A stretch of DNA of 64,000 nucleotides from Acidobacteriota bacterium (GCA_018268835.1 JAFDVU010000010.1:1-64000), one strand, 5' to 3'; numbered from the stretch's first letter, positions 41,032 to 50,202 are shown. A program made the numbers and translations. Notes: generated from the sequence alone by a model not told the origin.

Positions 41032-42085
41032 GGTCGATCTCCACTTTGCGTGCCTTCTTGCCACTGCCCAGAATCAGTTCTGCGCGTTCGAAGAGCCGAT
41101 CCACGATGTACATGTCGTCCTTGACGCGGTAGTTCACCATCTCTTGCTTGCCGTCCGGTCCGATGACGACCAGCACTGGCGCTTCGCGATTCCGGGCCGC
41201 CTGACTGATCTGGATATATGTCTTCTTGCCGTCGTCGAAGACACGAACCGGACGGACGGTGTCGTCCCCGCCCTTGAGCCGGTAATTGAAGTACATCGAG
41301 TCAACCGCGTTCGGCGGAAGTTCCGCGATTCGCGTGGCCTTTGTCTCTTGCGCCTTCTGTTCCGCCAGGTGCTGCTGCCACTTCTTCTCGTTCTCTTCTT
41401 CATCCGGATAGGCGAACGCCACGCGAGCAACGTAGTCGTCGGACTTGGAGAGCAGGCGAAGATAGTAGGCGCGTCGATCGGTTGTGATTAGTAGATTCGT
41501 GTCGAGTCCAGGGCCTTGAGGCTTCAGAACGATGACCGAGGTTGCCGAAGTTCCGTTGCCATACATTGCCGGCGACAAGTTCCAACGAACGGAGTCGCCG
41601 ATATGCGGCTCACCGACGAGCTTCTCGCCGGATTGCAGCTCGATCATGCAAACCCGCAGGGGCGCGCAGACCACGGTCGGGAGTCCGGCACCATAGGAGT
41701 ACAGCACGCGGCCGTCACGGCCTACTGCAGGCTGGTTATGCTCCGACATCCACTTCTCGCTGATCTGGACCGCGTCCTGAGCTGTCTTCGTGAGCTGAAC
41801 ATCGGTCTTCGGTTTGAATCCCGGCGGCACGCCAGAATCGGTTGACGCCGGCATGGGATTCACCGGCCCAGCATTCGACTTCGATCCATCGGCGTCCTGG
41901 AGCGCCGAGAGCTGCGCCCCGAAGTCGTACCGGTCGAGGTAAGCGTCGTTGGTCGACGCTGCTTTCCGCGGCGATTTGTCCGGCGGGAGCCGCTTGGCTT
42001 GGACCGGCGGCGGGCCGCTTTGCTGCCCGGAGAGCGCAAACGACGCAGTGATTGCGAAAGTGGCGGTGACGAAGAGTGTTCGCAT
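41015..42085 (-). CDS. trbG: Conjugal transfer protein TrbG (VirB9 family)
   Basis: The 356-residue protein has a signal peptide (MRTLFVTATFAITASFALSGQ). Its VirB9 domain includes RVLYSYGAGLPTVVCAPLRVCMIELQSGEKLVGEPHIGDSVRW and DTNLLITTDRRAYYLRLLSK. The C-terminal domain has VDSMYFNYRLKGGDDTVRPVRVFDDGKKTYIQ and the ending VDRLFERAELILG. It forms part of the outer-membrane ring with TrbI. Cysteines in VVCAPLRVC may form a disulfide. Start at 42085 is chosen by the signal peptide. It lies 17 bp after trbF. Confidence 0.92.
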   Translation of the reverse strand: MRTLFVTATFAITASFALSGQQSGPPPVQAKRLPPDKSPRKAASTNDAYLDRYDFGAQLSALQDADGSKSNAGPVNPMPASTDSGVPPGFKPKTDVQLTKTAQDAVQISEKWMSEHNQPAVGRDGRVLYSYGAGLPTVVCAPLRVCMIELQSGEKLVGEPHIGDSVRWNLSPAMYGNGTSATSVIVLKPQGPGLDTNLLITTDRRAYYLRLLSKSDDYVARVAFAYPDEEENEKKWQQHLAEQKAQETKATRIAELPPNAVDSMYFNYRLKGGDDTVRPVRVFDDGKKTYIQISQAARNREAPVLVVIGPDGKQEMVNYRVKDDMYIVDRLFERAELILGSGKKARKVEIDRERKG

Positions 42086-42102
42086 TGTTATTCCTTTCCG
42101 TT

Positions 42103-42834
42103 CTAGAGAACCTTGCCCCAACTCGCGTTCGTGACGTAAATCCCGAGGGGGTTGATGCGGGCCATGCGTTCGTCGAGGGGCGGGTTGATGGCGATCGTGA
42201 AGGCCGCTTTCCAGTGATCCTGCCCCTTCACCGCGCCGTACAGATCGCGGGTGGTCTCCATCCATTCGACTTCGAAGGTCCGCTCGCTGGTTGGCAGCAC
42301 GGACCGAACTTCCACGCTCACGGTTTCACTTGAGGCGCGTTTCTGAGGCGGCGCGGACCGATAGAACTCGCTGATAAAGGCTTGCGATTGGGCACCACTG
42401 GCGATATGGGCGTAGACCCGGTCAATGGCTTTGCGCTGGGCGATTCCGTCGGTTGTTACGGTCCGCAGATCCTCAACCCAGGTGAAGAGTGTCGCTCGCT
42501 TCAGTCGGTCGTCTGCGGTGGATGCCTCCTCCGCCGGACCGGCTGCCATGGTGCGTCCGAGGGAATCCATTGCCACGACGAACGGAACGATGTGCGTCTT
42601 CGTGGATAAGCGAATCACTCCGCCGATCGCCACAAGCGCGATGACAGCGCAGATCAACGCCATGATGCGCCAGTTGCGCTCGCGCGTGATCAGATTCCCA
42701 TACCGCTCATCCCATTCCCGCCGAGCTGCCAAGTATGGGTTGTACGGAATGGCTGGCGACCCTTCATGAGGTCGGGCTTCCTTGACGGCGTGCGGTACGG
42801 ATACGGACTCTTCAAAGCTTACGGCGCTGGTCAC
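42103..42834 (-). CDS. trbF: Conjugal transfer protein TrbF (VirB8 family)
   Basis: The 243-residue bitopic inner-membrane protein shows the TrbF signature NPYLAARREWDERYGNLITRERNWRI. A TM helix (MALICAVIALVAIGGVIRL) and the periplasmic VirB8 fold (TKTHIVPFVVAMDSLGRTMAAGPAEEA ... YGAVKGQDHWKAAFTIAINPP) follow. It ends ERMARINPLGIYVTNASWGKVL. It nucleates assembly of the secretion channel. It lies 15 bp after trbL and 17 bp before trbG. Confidence 0.93.
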   Translation of the reverse strand: MTSAVSFEESVSVPHAVKEARPHEGSPAIPYNPYLAARREWDERYGNLITRERNWRIMALICAVIALVAIGGVIRLSTKTHIVPFVVAMDSLGRTMAAGPAEEASTADDRLKRATLFTWVEDLRTVTTDGIAQRKAIDRVYAHIASGAQSQAFISEFYRSAPPQKRASSETVSVEVRSVLPTSERTFEVEWMETTRDLYGAVKGQDHWKAAFTIAINPPLDERMARINPLGIYVTNASWGKVL

Positions 42835-42849
42835 AATGAGGACCCTCCT

Positions 42850-44163
42850 TTACTCGTGATGGTCAATGTTCAACTTCGGCGGCGTTGCGTGCGGGCCTGA
42901 ATCCGGCGGCACTTGGGACGAGATCCGCCGCGGCATGCCGGTCAAACTTCTTGTCGCGTCCGATAGTGGCGCAGAAGGCTGCGACGGTCGAGTGGACGGA
43001 CTTGGGCTGGGCGCACTCGGGGGCGGTGGCGTTCCGGCGCTAGCACCGCTCGAACCTGCGGAAGCGAGCATTGCCGGTGATGCGGAGCCGCCAGCAGATC
43101 CGGCGGCACCACTCGAACCGGCTGCGCCTCCAGCGGACAGGGCGCCTGTGGCACCGGCAGCCGCGCCGAGGGCACTGAGGCCGAGTGATCCGACGGCAAT
43201 GGCGCCTCCAGCAACAAAAGCACCGGTAGAGACCAGGTCACCTCCGGACAGCGCCGGCGATCCACCCAACACAGCCGCGAACAACTTGGGGATTTGCCAG
43301 CAAAGCATCATGAAGATGATCGACGCGCCCATGATTTCGAGGGCCGACATCGCGGGACTCGAACTCGCTGCGATCTTTTGGGCATCGGTCATCCAATCAA
43401 CGGACAAATTCATCCCCGTACCGATCAAGAGGTAAAGCAGCATAATCTTGACGCCGGTCGCCACACCGAGACCGATGTAGCGTTCCACGTAGGGAGCGGT
43501 CCAGCGCGAGCCGCCGAAACCGACGAAGATGAAGCCGGCCGCGACGATGATGTAGCTCTCCACCATGGCAACGACGAACTGGACGGTGATCGCGATGAAC
43601 GCCAGAGCGGTGATGATGCCGGTGAAGATCATCGCGAGAGAGGTGCCGAGGTTGGTGAAGAACGCGGCTGTGCTGGACGTGGCCATCAGCGCTCCGGCGA
43701 TATCGATGCCCCTGGTGAATACGTCACTGGGAGCCATCGGTCCGGTGCCGGAGGCCGTCTGCCCGATCAGTTCAAAGCTGTCCGTAATGGCGGGAATCCA
43801 GTAGCGGCCGTAGATCAGCAGCGCGTAGAAGGCGCCGAGCCACATGAACTTTCGCACCAGCGCCGAAGTCCACGACTGCATATCCGACTTTTCCAGCAGC
43901 ATGACCGCAGCACTCCACGCGAATTCGATAGTCGCGAGGAGACCGAAAAGGGTGTTGGCAAACGGCCACACGGCCGTGAACCAAGTCGTCCGCTGATTTC
44001 GGTATTGGTTGAGGATTGCGCTTGGGGCCTTGGCCTGCGCCTCGGCAAGAGGGCATAGGAGGACGAACAGTATCGCCAATCCTGCGGCGATGTGAATGAT
44101 TCTTCGATAGTTCGGATTTCTCAGTGCCAGCACACACGTATCCTCTAAGCGGGAACTGCCCAT
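42850..44163 (-). CDS. trbL: Conjugal transfer protein TrbL (VirB6 family)
   Basis: The 437-residue polytopic membrane protein has a signal-like first helix and about six more TM helices (for example SLAMIFTGIITALAFIAITVQFVVAMVESYIIVAAGFIFVGFGG). The 110-residue low-complexity tail is rich in Gly, Ala, Ser and Pro (AGSSGAAGSAGGSASPAMLASAG, TPPPPSAPSPSPS). TrbL lines the inner-membrane pore of the mating apparatus. A GTG at 44133 with GAGG eight bases upstream is an alternative start that would remove ten residues ahead of the first helix. Confidence 0.9.
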   Translation of the reverse strand: MGSSRLEDTCVLALRNPNYRRIIHIAAGLAILFVLLCPLAEAQAKAPSAILNQYRNQRTTWFTAVWPFANTLFGLLATIEFAWSAAVMLLEKSDMQSWTSALVRKFMWLGAFYALLIYGRYWIPAITDSFELIGQTASGTGPMAPSDVFTRGIDIAGALMATSSTAAFFTNLGTSLAMIFTGIITALAFIAITVQFVVAMVESYIIVAAGFIFVGFGGSRWTAPYVERYIGLGVATGVKIMLLYLLIGTGMNLSVDWMTDAQKIAASSSPAMSALEIMGASIIFMMLCWQIPKLFAAVLGGSPALSGGDLVSTGAFVAGGAIAVGSLGLSALGAAAGATGALSAGGAAGSSGAAGSAGGSASPAMLASAGSSGASAGTPPPPSAPSPSPSTRPSQPSAPLSDATRSLTGMPRRISSQVPPDSGPHATPPKLNIDHHE

Positions 44164-44203
44164 TTGATCCGCCCACCTGGAGAGCGGCGGTCAGGCTACC
44201 CGA

Positions 44204-44530
44204 CTACTTCCAACCCGATTGGAACGTCTCGTGGTCGTTCGACGGTTTACGAATCCACTGCGCGACGTTGCGAGCTGCGGTGCACACGCGCCCTTCTGTC
44301 GAATCGGTCCATTGAGCCGTTGCTTTCTCGCGGACGGGCTTGCACATGGTGTCCACCGCCACGGCGCAGTCCCGGTGTTTGCCAAACCAGTCCTGAACCG
44401 CAACCGACGATGTTCCCGACAAGTTCCCCGCTCCGCACGCCTCTGCCTTTTGCACGATGGGACTCGGCGGTTCCTTTAACCCCGAGCACCCGACCATGAT
44501 GGCGGCGGCGCATATCAAAAGAAGCTTCAT
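44204..44530 (-). CDS. trbK: TrbK-like entry-exclusion lipoprotein
   Basis: The 108-residue protein starts MKLLLICAAAIMVGCSG, a lipobox with the acylated cysteine at residue 15. Several more cysteines (CGAGNL, RDCAVAVDTMCK, VCTAAR) can form disulfides. Position between trbJ and trbL, lipoprotein signal and size match TrbK, which in related systems blocks entry of the same element into a cell that already has it. The last six residues, FQSGWK, are identical to those of the preceding TrbJ. Homology beyond the lipobox is weak, so the name rests on synteny. Confidence 0.75.
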   Translation of the reverse strand: MKLLLICAAAIMVGCSGLKEPPSPIVQKAEACGAGNLSGTSSVAVQDWFGKHRDCAVAVDTMCKPVREKATAQWTDSTEGRVCTAARNVAQWIRKPSNDHETFQSGWK

Positions 44531-44535
44531 ACACC

Positions 44536-45252
44536 TCACTTCCAGCCGGATTGGAACTTCGTCCCATCGGAAACCTCCGGCGTCCAATTGAAAAACTTCT
44601 CGGTGGCAGCTTCGCTTGCGGCCTGTTTTTGAATGACCGCAGCCTGATAGCTTTGCTTGCTCGACATGTCGGCCATCATGAGCTCGCGAAGCTTCATGAA
44701 CTGCTGCACCTGCTGTTCGGAGATCTGGCCCATGACCTGGAGGGCTTCCATTCGCCCGTTCGTGGACTGAGCCATTGATCGCAGTGAGTTCAACACGGAC
44801 TGTTCACTCTGCAGTTGCTGCCCCTGTAAACCGGCCGCCCGCAGCGCACCCAGCGTTGTATCTAGTGACGTCTGCGACCAATTTCGATAGCGGACATAGT
44901 AGCCGGTGCTCGAATATCCGTAGCCTGGGAACCGCGTCCGGAACAGCGAATCGAGATTCGCGAGTGAGTAGGAGAGCGCCTGGCCACCTTGCACGATTGC
45001 CGCGAGTGCGTTCAGGTCGTTGGAGATTGGGCCGAAGATCTGACCAGGCAAAAGCTTGCTGTTCTTGATCATGTCGGTGGTTTGCTTGATCGCTTCCGCG
45101 AGCTGCTCCGCCTGCCGAAGGTACTGCATGATGAGCTGGGCGTGGTTGAGCAACTGGGTGTACTCCGTAGCGAACGCGCCAGCCTCGGCGCGAGGCGGTT
45201 CCTGCAAGGTCACAGCGAATAGGGTGAGGACGGCTATCAGGCTCTTGCGCAT
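44536..45252 (-). CDS. trbJ: Conjugal transfer protein TrbJ (VirB5 family)
   Basis: The 238-residue periplasmic protein has a signal peptide (MRKSLIAVLTLFAVTLQEPPRAEA). Long helices typical of TrbJ follow (EYTQLLNHAQLIMQYLRQAEQLAEAIKQTTDMI; LRSMAQSTNGRMEALQVMGQISEQQVQQFMKLRELMMADM). It is thought to sit at the pilus tip or to help its assembly. The start at 45252 overlaps the trbE end by 16 bp. Its C terminus FQSGWK is repeated at the end of trbK. Confidence 0.9.
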   Translation of the reverse strand: MRKSLIAVLTLFAVTLQEPPRAEAGAFATEYTQLLNHAQLIMQYLRQAEQLAEAIKQTTDMIKNSKLLPGQIFGPISNDLNALAAIVQGGQALSYSLANLDSLFRTRFPGYGYSSTGYYVRYRNWSQTSLDTTLGALRAAGLQGQQLQSEQSVLNSLRSMAQSTNGRMEALQVMGQISEQQVQQFMKLRELMMADMSSKQSYQAAVIQKQAASEAATEKFFNWTPEVSDGTKFQSGWK

Positions 45253-47732
45253 TGGTAGCTCCCTTCGAACTCCTTCTGCAGCTTCACGTAGTAATCGGCC
45301 CAGCCATCGAGCCGCTCGTCTTTCAGGGCATTCGCACGAACCCGGAGCCACTCGCTCTGCCAGGTATCGGGGAACTCGTTCAGAAGATCCTCGACCGCCT
45401 GACGCTCTTCTCTGCCGTTCACGCCGACGAAGGAGAGGGCGACGTTGTGAATGCCGAGCGAGATCAACCGCCGCCCCAGTGGGGAGATCACGTAATAGTG
45501 CTGCTTCGGAATGCTCGTCTGCAAAATGTCCAGCTCACGCGAGTTCAGGCCGACCCGATCATAGAACTCCTTCGATGCCGGGTTCTTCGCTTCACCGTTC
45601 GGCAGGAGGATCTTCGTCGGGCACATTTCGAGGATCACGTCGCTGATCTCGGAATTGCAGATGTCGCTGAGGTTCTGTGTCGAGAGCAGGACGATTCCGT
45701 TCATCCGGCGCAGCGTCTTTAGCCAATCGCGGAGACGCTCACGAAACACGGCGTTGCGCAGGTATGCCCAAGCTTCGTCGAGCGACACCAAGGTGGGCGA
45801 GCCGTCCAGACGCTTCTCGATTCTGCGGAAGAGGTAGAGGAGGACGGGAATGACCGCCTTGTCGTCCAGTTGAAGAAGATTCTCGGTTTCGAACGTCAGG
45901 AAGCGACCCGAACTGAGCACGTCTTCATCGGCGTCGAGAAGTTGTCCAAGAGGACCGGAGAGCGTATAGAACTGAAGCGCTTCGCGCACTTCGAGGTCCT
46001 GCACATTCGCGCTCAGTTCCGTCAGCGTCCGGGACGGCGAGAGGCGGAGCTGCAAAAGCGCCTGCGTGAGCGCGTTTCGATGCTTGGGCGTCACGGTGAG
46101 GCCATTCAAACTGCAAAGATCGTCCAGCCATGTGACTGCCCAGGTCAGGTCCGCATCGGAGTCGATCTCGCGCAAGGGACAGAACGCCAATTCGGTCTTT
46201 TCTCCCGCCAGATCGTAAAACTCGCCGCCTGCTGCCTTCGTGAGGACGAACAACGAGTAGCCCTTGTCGAAGGCAAAGACCTGGGCACGCGGATATCGGA
46301 ACCATTGGGCGGCGATCAGCCCGAGTGCCGTAGATTTGCCGGCACCGGACGGTCCGCACATTAGAGTGTGGCCGAGGTCCGAAACGTGGAGGTTGACCCG
46401 GAACGGGGTTGCACCAGTGGTCGCCGCGAACAGCAGCGGCGGGCTCTTCTTCGGCATCAGTCGAGATGGATTTTCGCGGAGACCGGCCCAGACGGAGGTG
46501 ATCGGAAGTAGGTCCGCGAGATTGAGCGTGTGAAGAAGAACGCGTCGAACGTTTCGGTAGCCGTCACCAGGCAGCGTTCCCCGCCAGGCATCGACGGCGT
46601 TGATTGTTTCGAGCCGGCATGCGAACCCGAGGTTCTGAATCTTCTTCATCACCAAGCGGGTGTTCTCGTGAAGCCTGTCCAGATCTTCGTCGAGGCAGAT
46701 GATGTTGCTGGAATACTGGGCGAACTGCACGTCGCCGGACGCGGCCACGCCCATCGCCTGTTCGGCGTCTTCCGCCATGGATTGGGCGTAGATGTTAATC
46801 GCACCGTTGTGCGTCTTGAAGACCTGGTCCTTGAAGCCGCGGATTCGAGAGCGCCACTTCTTACGCGTTTTGTCTAGAAGCCCGCGCGCCTCCTCGGGAT
46901 CAAGGAGGATGGCTCTCGTACTCCACCGGTACTCCATTGGCAGAGAATCGATCTCGCCGAGGATGCCGGGAAAGCTGGATTTCGGGAAGCCATCGAGAGC
47001 GATTACCCGAACGTGTTTGAGTCCGACCCGCGGCTCGATACCAGCACAGAAATCCTGTGTTGCGAGAAGCTCGTTTAGATAGACCGGGACCTCGGGCAGC
47101 GCGAACGGGTGATCCTCGCCGGCAACGCATCGACGCAGGTATCGCAAGAGGCGATCTTGGACCTGCGGGAATCCGTGATCGTCGGTGAATTCAAACCTCT
47201 TGAGACGCTCGATCCGGAAGAGCGCGGAGAAGACGTTCTCAAACATTTCGACTCGGGCCTTGAAGCGTTCAAGAATCTGATGCGCAGCGCCGGAGCCTTT
47301 TCCGTTCTGCCCTTCGAACATCCAGCCCTTGATCTTCTCTTCTGTCTCGATGGGCGGCAGGTACGTCAGCGTGAGGAAGTAATCGCTCTCATAGTGCGAC
47401 CCTTCGTCCATGAACTGCTGGCGTCGTTCGTCATCAATTACGCGCGTTACCGTGTGAGGGAAAGCGCCCTCTTCGGGGTAACCCGGTGCGCGCGAACGAA
47501 TGAGGTCCGCGTTCAGCATCCAGCCGCTGCCCAGGCGGAGAATTGAATTCAGCCGCATCGTGAGAGCGTGCATCTCCGCGTGCGTGGCGGAATGCATGTC
47601 CGGGCCGCGATAAGACCAGCCGGCAAGCAATGAACCGTCCTGCTGGAGGAGGATGCCGTCCTCAATTAGAGCGAACGGCAGAAGAAGATCGGCCAAGCCC
47701 CGCGCTTTCGATCGATGTTGGGTTATCTGCAT
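45237..47732 (-). CDS. trbE: Conjugal transfer ATPase TrbE (VirB4 family)
   Basis: The 831-residue cytoplasmic ATPase powers pilus biogenesis and substrate transport. The N-terminal CagE/VirB4 domain (GSLLAGWSYRGPDMHSATHAEMHALTMRLNSILRLGSGWMLNAD) leads to the RecA-like motor. Walker A is MCGPSGAGKSTALGLIAAQW and the Walker B region is PTLVSLDEAWAYLRN, followed by IVLLSTQNLSDI. Length and motifs are complete. It lies 6 bp after trbD and overlaps trbJ. Confidence 0.95.
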   Translation of the reverse strand: MQITQHRSKARGLADLLLPFALIEDGILLQQDGSLLAGWSYRGPDMHSATHAEMHALTMRLNSILRLGSGWMLNADLIRSRAPGYPEEGAFPHTVTRVIDDERRQQFMDEGSHYESDYFLTLTYLPPIETEEKIKGWMFEGQNGKGSGAAHQILERFKARVEMFENVFSALFRIERLKRFEFTDDHGFPQVQDRLLRYLRRCVAGEDHPFALPEVPVYLNELLATQDFCAGIEPRVGLKHVRVIALDGFPKSSFPGILGEIDSLPMEYRWSTRAILLDPEEARGLLDKTRKKWRSRIRGFKDQVFKTHNGAINIYAQSMAEDAEQAMGVAASGDVQFAQYSSNIICLDEDLDRLHENTRLVMKKIQNLGFACRLETINAVDAWRGTLPGDGYRNVRRVLLHTLNLADLLPITSVWAGLRENPSRLMPKKSPPLLFAATTGATPFRVNLHVSDLGHTLMCGPSGAGKSTALGLIAAQWFRYPRAQVFAFDKGYSLFVLTKAAGGEFYDLAGEKTELAFCPLREIDSDADLTWAVTWLDDLCSLNGLTVTPKHRNALTQALLQLRLSPSRTLTELSANVQDLEVREALQFYTLSGPLGQLLDADEDVLSSGRFLTFETENLLQLDDKAVIPVLLYLFRRIEKRLDGSPTLVSLDEAWAYLRNAVFRERLRDWLKTLRRMNGIVLLSTQNLSDICNSEISDVILEMCPTKILLPNGEAKNPASKEFYDRVGLNSRELDILQTSIPKQHYYVISPLGRRLISLGIHNVALSFVGVNGREERQAVEDLLNEFPDTWQSEWLRVRANALKDERLDGWADYYVKLQKEFEGSYQCARA

Positions 47733-47738
47733 TCGGCG

Positions 47739-48059
47739 TTACCTCCAATGGGCGGGTGTTTCGGTGGTCTGGCCGTGAAGTCCACTCTTGGCGGGATAGT
47801 ACGCGCTGTAGCGGATGTGCCGTAGGTAAACAGGCCGTAGAAGAGGGTCGGCCTTGCCCATTCGCTGCAAGGCCGCCATCGAGCCGATCCACAACGCCAC
47901 TGCCAGGCCGATTCCCCACCACGAGGCCAAACTGAATGCCAGTCCGCCGGCAATCATGACCATCACCAGGACCAGTTCCCGGTCGCCACCGAGGAGGAGG
48001 TTGGGCCGGTTTGCGGACTGGTGGATCGCCGTTTCTCTGGGTGCGTCGGCCGTATTCAT
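47739..48059 (-). CDS. trbD: Conjugal transfer protein TrbD (VirB3 family)
   Basis: The 106-residue protein has the VirB3-like pattern. An N-terminal [32 protein letters not shown] helix and a second TM segment (WWGIGLAVALWIGSMAALQRM) come before ADPLLRPVYLRHIRYSAYYPAKSG. It works with TrbE in pilus assembly. It lies three bases after trbC. Confidence 0.92.
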   Translation of the reverse strand: MNTADAPRETAIHQSANRPNLLLGGDRELVLVMVMIAGGLAFSLASWWGIGLAVALWIGSMAALQRMGKADPLLRPVYLRHIRYSAYYPAKSGLHGQTTETPAHWR

Positions 48060-48062
48060 GGT

Positions 48063-48416
48063 CTAGATCACCGCCGCCGTTACGCCGAAGGCGCTCGACA
48101 ACATCGGAGCCGCGAAGACGAGCACCGAGACGACCAGGCCGATCATGCACGCCCGACGCCCGAATTCCGTCAACTCGCCGCCCCATAGCATCGCACCGCC
48201 GGCAATCGCGATGCCGATCAGGCCAATCGCATACGCCACCGGACCGGTCAACGACGTTGCGATGGCCGTCATCGGTCGCTCCCACGGCAAAGTACCCGCC
48301 GCCGCCGCGTTCGCCCGAGTGGCGAAGGCATAGGCAAGCGCAAGAAGGGCCGCCCCGCGCATTTTGAGGCTGCGCGCGGAGGGTCCGCTGAACCATTCGA
48401 TATTCCGGTTGTTCAC
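48063..48416 (-). CDS. trbC: Conjugal pilin TrbC (VirB2 family)
   Basis: The 117-residue prepilin has a long leader (MNNRNIEWFSGPSARSLKMRGAALLALAYAFATRANAAAAG). The two hydrophobic helices of the mature pilin follow (IATSLTGPVAYAIGLIGIAIAGGAMLWGGELTEFGRRACMIGLVVSVLVFAAPML). The hinge GGELTEFGRR is typical of TrbC. The mature protein would be the pilus subunit. Confidence 0.92.
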   Translation of the reverse strand: MNNRNIEWFSGPSARSLKMRGAALLALAYAFATRANAAAAGTLPWERPMTAIATSLTGPVAYAIGLIGIAIAGGAMLWGGELTEFGRRACMIGLVVSVLVFAAPMLSSAFGVTAAVI

Positions 48417-48437
48417 TGAAAGACCTCCCAGTTGTGT

Positions 48438-49460
48438 TCAGACATACTCGACCTCGTATCGGCCATCTCGATAGCCGGTAACGAGTGCCACTTCCCTGAC
48501 CTTGCGCCCAGCCAGAAGTTCGGGCTCTTGGTCAACGAAAACCACAAGATCCACCGCCTCCGCGATTAGCGTCTGCTGCGGGGCGTTTGTTGCTTCAGCA
48601 ACAAGACTCTCCAGGCGGATCAGTCCACTGAGGGCGTCGTTCGCATGCACCGTCGCGGCGCCCCCAGGGTGCCCGGTGTTCCAGGCCTTCAACATCGTGT
48701 GCGCCTCGGCTCCGCGGACCTCCCCGACTACGATTCGAGTGGGCTTTAGCCGCATACAGGCTCGCAGGCAATCCAGCATCGAAACGTTCCCGACCGCCAG
48801 CAGGTCGACGTGGTTCTTGACGGAGCACTGAAGCTCCGTCGTGTCTTCAATGGAGATGACGCGGTCATGAGGCGCGACCTGGGCCATCACATCCAGAACG
48901 GCGTTGACGAACGTCGTCTTACCCGACCCTGTCGCACCCACCGTGAGGATGTTCCTTTTCCCGGCCACTGCGGCGCGGATGATCTCGGCGTGGCTCAGGC
49001 CGCGGACGTCCTCAATGAAGGTGTCGCGCTTCCGTAGACGGTTGCGGGGATCATCCTTCCGAGTAAGAATTCCCGATCGTTCATACTCTTCGAGTGAAAA
49101 GATTCGCTTGGGACGGAGACGAATTGCGAAGACAGGTTTTCGAACTACGGGCGAAACAATACCTTCAAAGCGGCTGCCATCCAGCGGGAGCTCGGTTTCC
49201 AGGACGGGTCGCTCATGATTCATGACCGTCCCCTTCCAAGCGGCTATCGTGTTGAGCGCGCTCGCGGCTTGCGCCGACGGCATCTCGCCAACTTGTTGAA
49301 AACCCTCACCCATCCGTTTGACCCACAACGCAGAATCGGGATTCAGGACGATGTCTTCAGTCCGATCATCTGCCAGAAGGTCAAGGACTGTCTCCCCGAG
49401 TTCCCGCTTCAACTTAGCTTCGAGGCGGGTATGTTGTTCGTCGTGCGCCAATCCGTTCAT
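48438..49460 (-). CDS. trbB: Conjugal transfer ATPase TrbB (VirB11 family)
   Basis: The 340-residue hexameric ATPase has the family N terminus LKRELGETVLDLLADDRTEDIVLNPDSALWVKRMG. Walker A is VGATGSGKTTFVNAVLDVM, and the Asp box ISIEDTTELQC, the Walker B region LRACMRLKPTRIVVGEVRG and the His box GGAATVHANDA follow. It switches the secretion system between pilus assembly and DNA transfer. It is the first gene of the trb operon. The ATG at 49460 is chosen because the homology begins there; a start at 49502 would add 14 residues and neither has a good ribosome site. The HTH regulator gene diverges 131 bp away. Confidence 0.93.
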   Translation of the reverse strand: MNGLAHDEQHTRLEAKLKRELGETVLDLLADDRTEDIVLNPDSALWVKRMGEGFQQVGEMPSAQAASALNTIAAWKGTVMNHERPVLETELPLDGSRFEGIVSPVVRKPVFAIRLRPKRIFSLEEYERSGILTRKDDPRNRLRKRDTFIEDVRGLSHAEIIRAAVAGKRNILTVGATGSGKTTFVNAVLDVMAQVAPHDRVISIEDTTELQCSVKNHVDLLAVGNVSMLDCLRACMRLKPTRIVVGEVRGAEAHTMLKAWNTGHPGGAATVHANDALSGLIRLESLVAEATNAPQQTLIAEAVDLVVFVDQEPELLAGRKVREVALVTGYRDGRYEVEYV

Positions 49461-49591
49461 GCCTCTTGATTGGCCCTCGATTTGTGTGGTATTTTTCTGC
49501 ATTAAGGGGGATTTGCCCTCTATTCTGTAGGCCGCCAATCCTCGCGGCCGTGACAGAACCTTCAGAACTTCTTCAGGCGCGAGGGACGGCA
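49461..49591. promoter_or_regulatory. Divergent promoter region between trbB and the HTH regulator
   Basis: This 131-bp, AT-richer stretch separates the divergent trb operon and regulator/anti-sigma genes. It contains an imperfect inverted repeat, AGGG-GGATTTG-CCCT, around 49505-49520 that may be an operator. The exact promoters are not defined. Confidence 0.4.
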
Positions 49592-50200
49592 ATGGCAGTA
49601 ATCACTATTCCCTTCGACTACGACGAACGAACCCACCCCACTATCGTTCCGATCTGTATTGCGGACACCGACTCCGAAGGTAACGCCGTCCACCGCGGAT
49701 GGATCGACTTGGGTGTGGCGCCCGTAGTAGATCGGTTCTTTAAGATTGCGGAACGGTTACTGGCGGACAAGTTCCGAGCGTCAGAAATCGCCGAGTATGC
49801 AGTCCACTCCCTTTCGCGGACGCATGGCGACAACTTCGGCGACCGGCCCACAGTCAAGGTGCTCAATAGCGCGCGGCTGTACGCCGTCGACCAGCGGGTG
49901 GGCGGCCGACGGTACCGTCGCAGTCTCGATGTTGAGCTTTTCCAGGAAACGCTGGAGGCCCTCGAAGATCAATACGACTTGGCGTCGGACATTGCGGCGT
50001 GCGAAACCCTCGACAAGATCCTCGAACAGGTCGAACGGCTCGAACTCAATCGAGTGAAAGAAGTTCTCCCGTACATGCTCAGGAACGCCGACGGCGCTGA
50101 GCTGACCCAGATGTTCGGCCAAAAGCGCAACACGATCACGAAGCAGTTCTATCGCGGGATGCGGAAAGCTGCCGAAGCGGCAGGCATCAGGTGGTACTAA
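49592..50200 (+). CDS. HTH regulator, sigma-factor-like
   Basis: The 202-residue protein ends with a helix-turn-helix resembling sigma region 4: VLPYMLRNADGAELTQMFGQKRNTITKQFYRGMRKAAEAAG. Its centre is helical (RRSLDVELFQETLEALEDQYDLASDIAACETLDKILEQVERL). A classical sigma-70 region 2 is not obvious, so it could be a divergent ECF sigma factor or an HTH activator. The gene downstream encodes a membrane protein with an anti-sigma zinc motif, which supports a sigma/anti-sigma pair. It diverges from trbB and could control the transfer operon. Confidence 0.6.
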   Translation: MAVITIPFDYDERTHPTIVPICIADTDSEGNAVHRGWIDLGVAPVVDRFFKIAERLLADKFRASEIAEYAVHSLSRTHGDNFGDRPTVKVLNSARLYAVDQRVGGRRYRRSLDVELFQETLEALEDQYDLASDIAACETLDKILEQVERLELNRVKEVLPYMLRNADGAELTQMFGQKRNTITKQFYRGMRKAAEAAGIRWY

Positions 50201-50202
50201 AA

